A stretch of 23,680 nt of DNA, from contig NZ_DASZGI010000419.1 of NCBI RefSeq assembly GCF_035938995.1, forward strand, positions 1 to 23,680, written 5' to 3'. The notes below the pieces were generated by a model, which worked only from the letters and a program-made list of their open reading frames with translations, ran no database searches and had not been told where the DNA came from. The position numbers and the translations under genes were made by a program. Shown here one piece after another: positions 23,258 through 23,680 of this stretch. Every line of letters begins with the position of its first letter. Position 1 is the stretch's first letter. This DNA comes from DASZGI01 sp035938995 (GTDB lineage Bacteria; Actinomycetota; Actinomycetes; Streptomycetales; Catenulisporaceae).

Positions 23258-23680
23258 GTGCGGCTCTTGATCGCCCGATGCACCGTGGACTACAAGGGAC
23301 GGCTCACCGCGCACCTGCCCGAGGCCACGCGCCTGCTGATCGTCAAGGCGGACGGGAGCGTGCTGGTCCACTCCGACGGCGGCTCGTACAAGCCGCTCAA
23401 CTGGATGTCGCCGCCCTGCTCGCTCAAGGAGGAACCCGGCCTCTGGACGGTCACCAACAAGGCGGGCGAACAGCTGATCATCACCCTCGACGAGGTGCTG
23501 CACGACTCCACCCACGACCTGGGCACCGATCCCGGCCTGCGCAAGGACGGCGTCGAGTCGCACCTCCAGGAACTGCTCGCCGCCCAGATCGAGACCCTGG
23601 GCAATGGCTGGACCCTGATCCGCCGCGAGTACCCGACCGCGATCGGGCCCGTGGACATCCTCTGCCGCGAACCGCTCGGC
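23258..23680 (+). CDS. nucS: Endonuclease NucS (EndoMS), 3' end cut by window edge
   Basis: This is the first 141 residues of mismatch-specific endonuclease NucS, normally about 220-230 residues. NucS drives the non-canonical mismatch repair of actinobacteria, which lack MutS and MutL: it cuts both strands at mismatches and works with the sliding clamp. The N-terminal DNA-binding domain shows the conserved YKPLNWMSPPCSLKEE and WTVTNKAGEQLIITLDEVLHDSTHDLG. The nuclease domain begins with DGVESHLQELLAAQIETLG and the catalytic Asp133 in GPVDIL; the remaining E-x-K residues lie beyond the edge. The GTG start at 23258 has gagga 9 bases upstream (23244-23248); an ATG at 23248 is in another frame. 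It is divergent from the SCO5389-like gene. Confidence 0.94.
   Translation, partial: MRLLIARCTVDYKGRLTAHLPEATRLLIVKADGSVLVHSDGGSYKPLNWMSPPCSLKEEPGLWTVTNKAGEQLIITLDEVLHDSTHDLGTDPGLRKDGVESHLQELLAAQIETLGNGWTLIRREYPTAIGPVDILCREPLG

Noticed and set aside
1..23680. tRNA or rRNA genes, insertion sequences, prophage or integrase genes
   Set aside because: No such gene, transposase motif or terminal inverted repeat pair was recognised; the genes look chromosomal and vertically inherited apart from the possible helD-ccr insertion.

Overview
This is a high-GC actinobacterial chromosome segment. Most codons end in G or C, GTG and TTG starts are used, and the marker genes are those of a filamentous actinomycete (Streptomyces or Catenulispora-type). 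The strongest taxonomic evidence is the scy-filP pair, two coiled-coil cytoskeletal proteins of polar hyphal growth. Actinobacterial nucS, an SCO5389-like protein and a class II HelD-type helicase fit the same picture. From memory, the order meaB / thiolase / mce / scy / filP ... hbd ... nucS resembles the Streptomyces coelicolor SCO5385-SCO5400 region. I could not check this by search.

Layout. 1-2.3 kb: a fold-type I PLP aminotransferase, cut by the window edge, diverges from an XRE-family regulator; the gap between them is rich in inverted repeats. 2.3-5.1 kb: thiolase and meaB form a minus-strand operon, divergent from methylmalonyl-CoA epimerase. 5.1-9.1 kb: a HelD/HelR-like RNA-polymerase-associated helicase, a doubtful small membrane protein on the opposite strand, and crotonyl-CoA carboxylase/reductase. 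9.1-13.9 kb: scy and filP, separated by a 560-bp gap that holds a terminator-like hairpin and an unusual degenerate 15-bp tandem repeat array. 14.3-16.2 kb: an AI-2E-family membrane protein convergent with an alpha/beta hydrolase. 16.3-20.0 kb: two paralogous ATPase-permease ABC pairs in tandem. 20.0-23.7 kb: a small zinc-ribbon-like protein, a double-length 3-hydroxyacyl-CoA dehydrogenase, an SCO5389-like protein, and the 5' two-thirds of nucS.

How the genes fit together. Thiolase, the hydroxybutyryl-CoA dehydrogenase, crotonyl-CoA carboxylase/reductase, epimerase and MeaB (chaperone of methylmalonyl-CoA mutase) cover much of the ethylmalonyl-CoA route from acetyl-CoA to C4-C5 acyl-CoAs, which is also polyketide extender-unit supply. 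Three short partly palindromic sites of the form YTACnnnnnAGTAN lie in front of three of these transcription units: thiolase/mce, ccr and hbd. I propose that one regulator links these dispersed genes. This is the most interesting hypothesis in the window, and it is an inference from sequence read by eye. Most of the rest is ordinary core-genome content.
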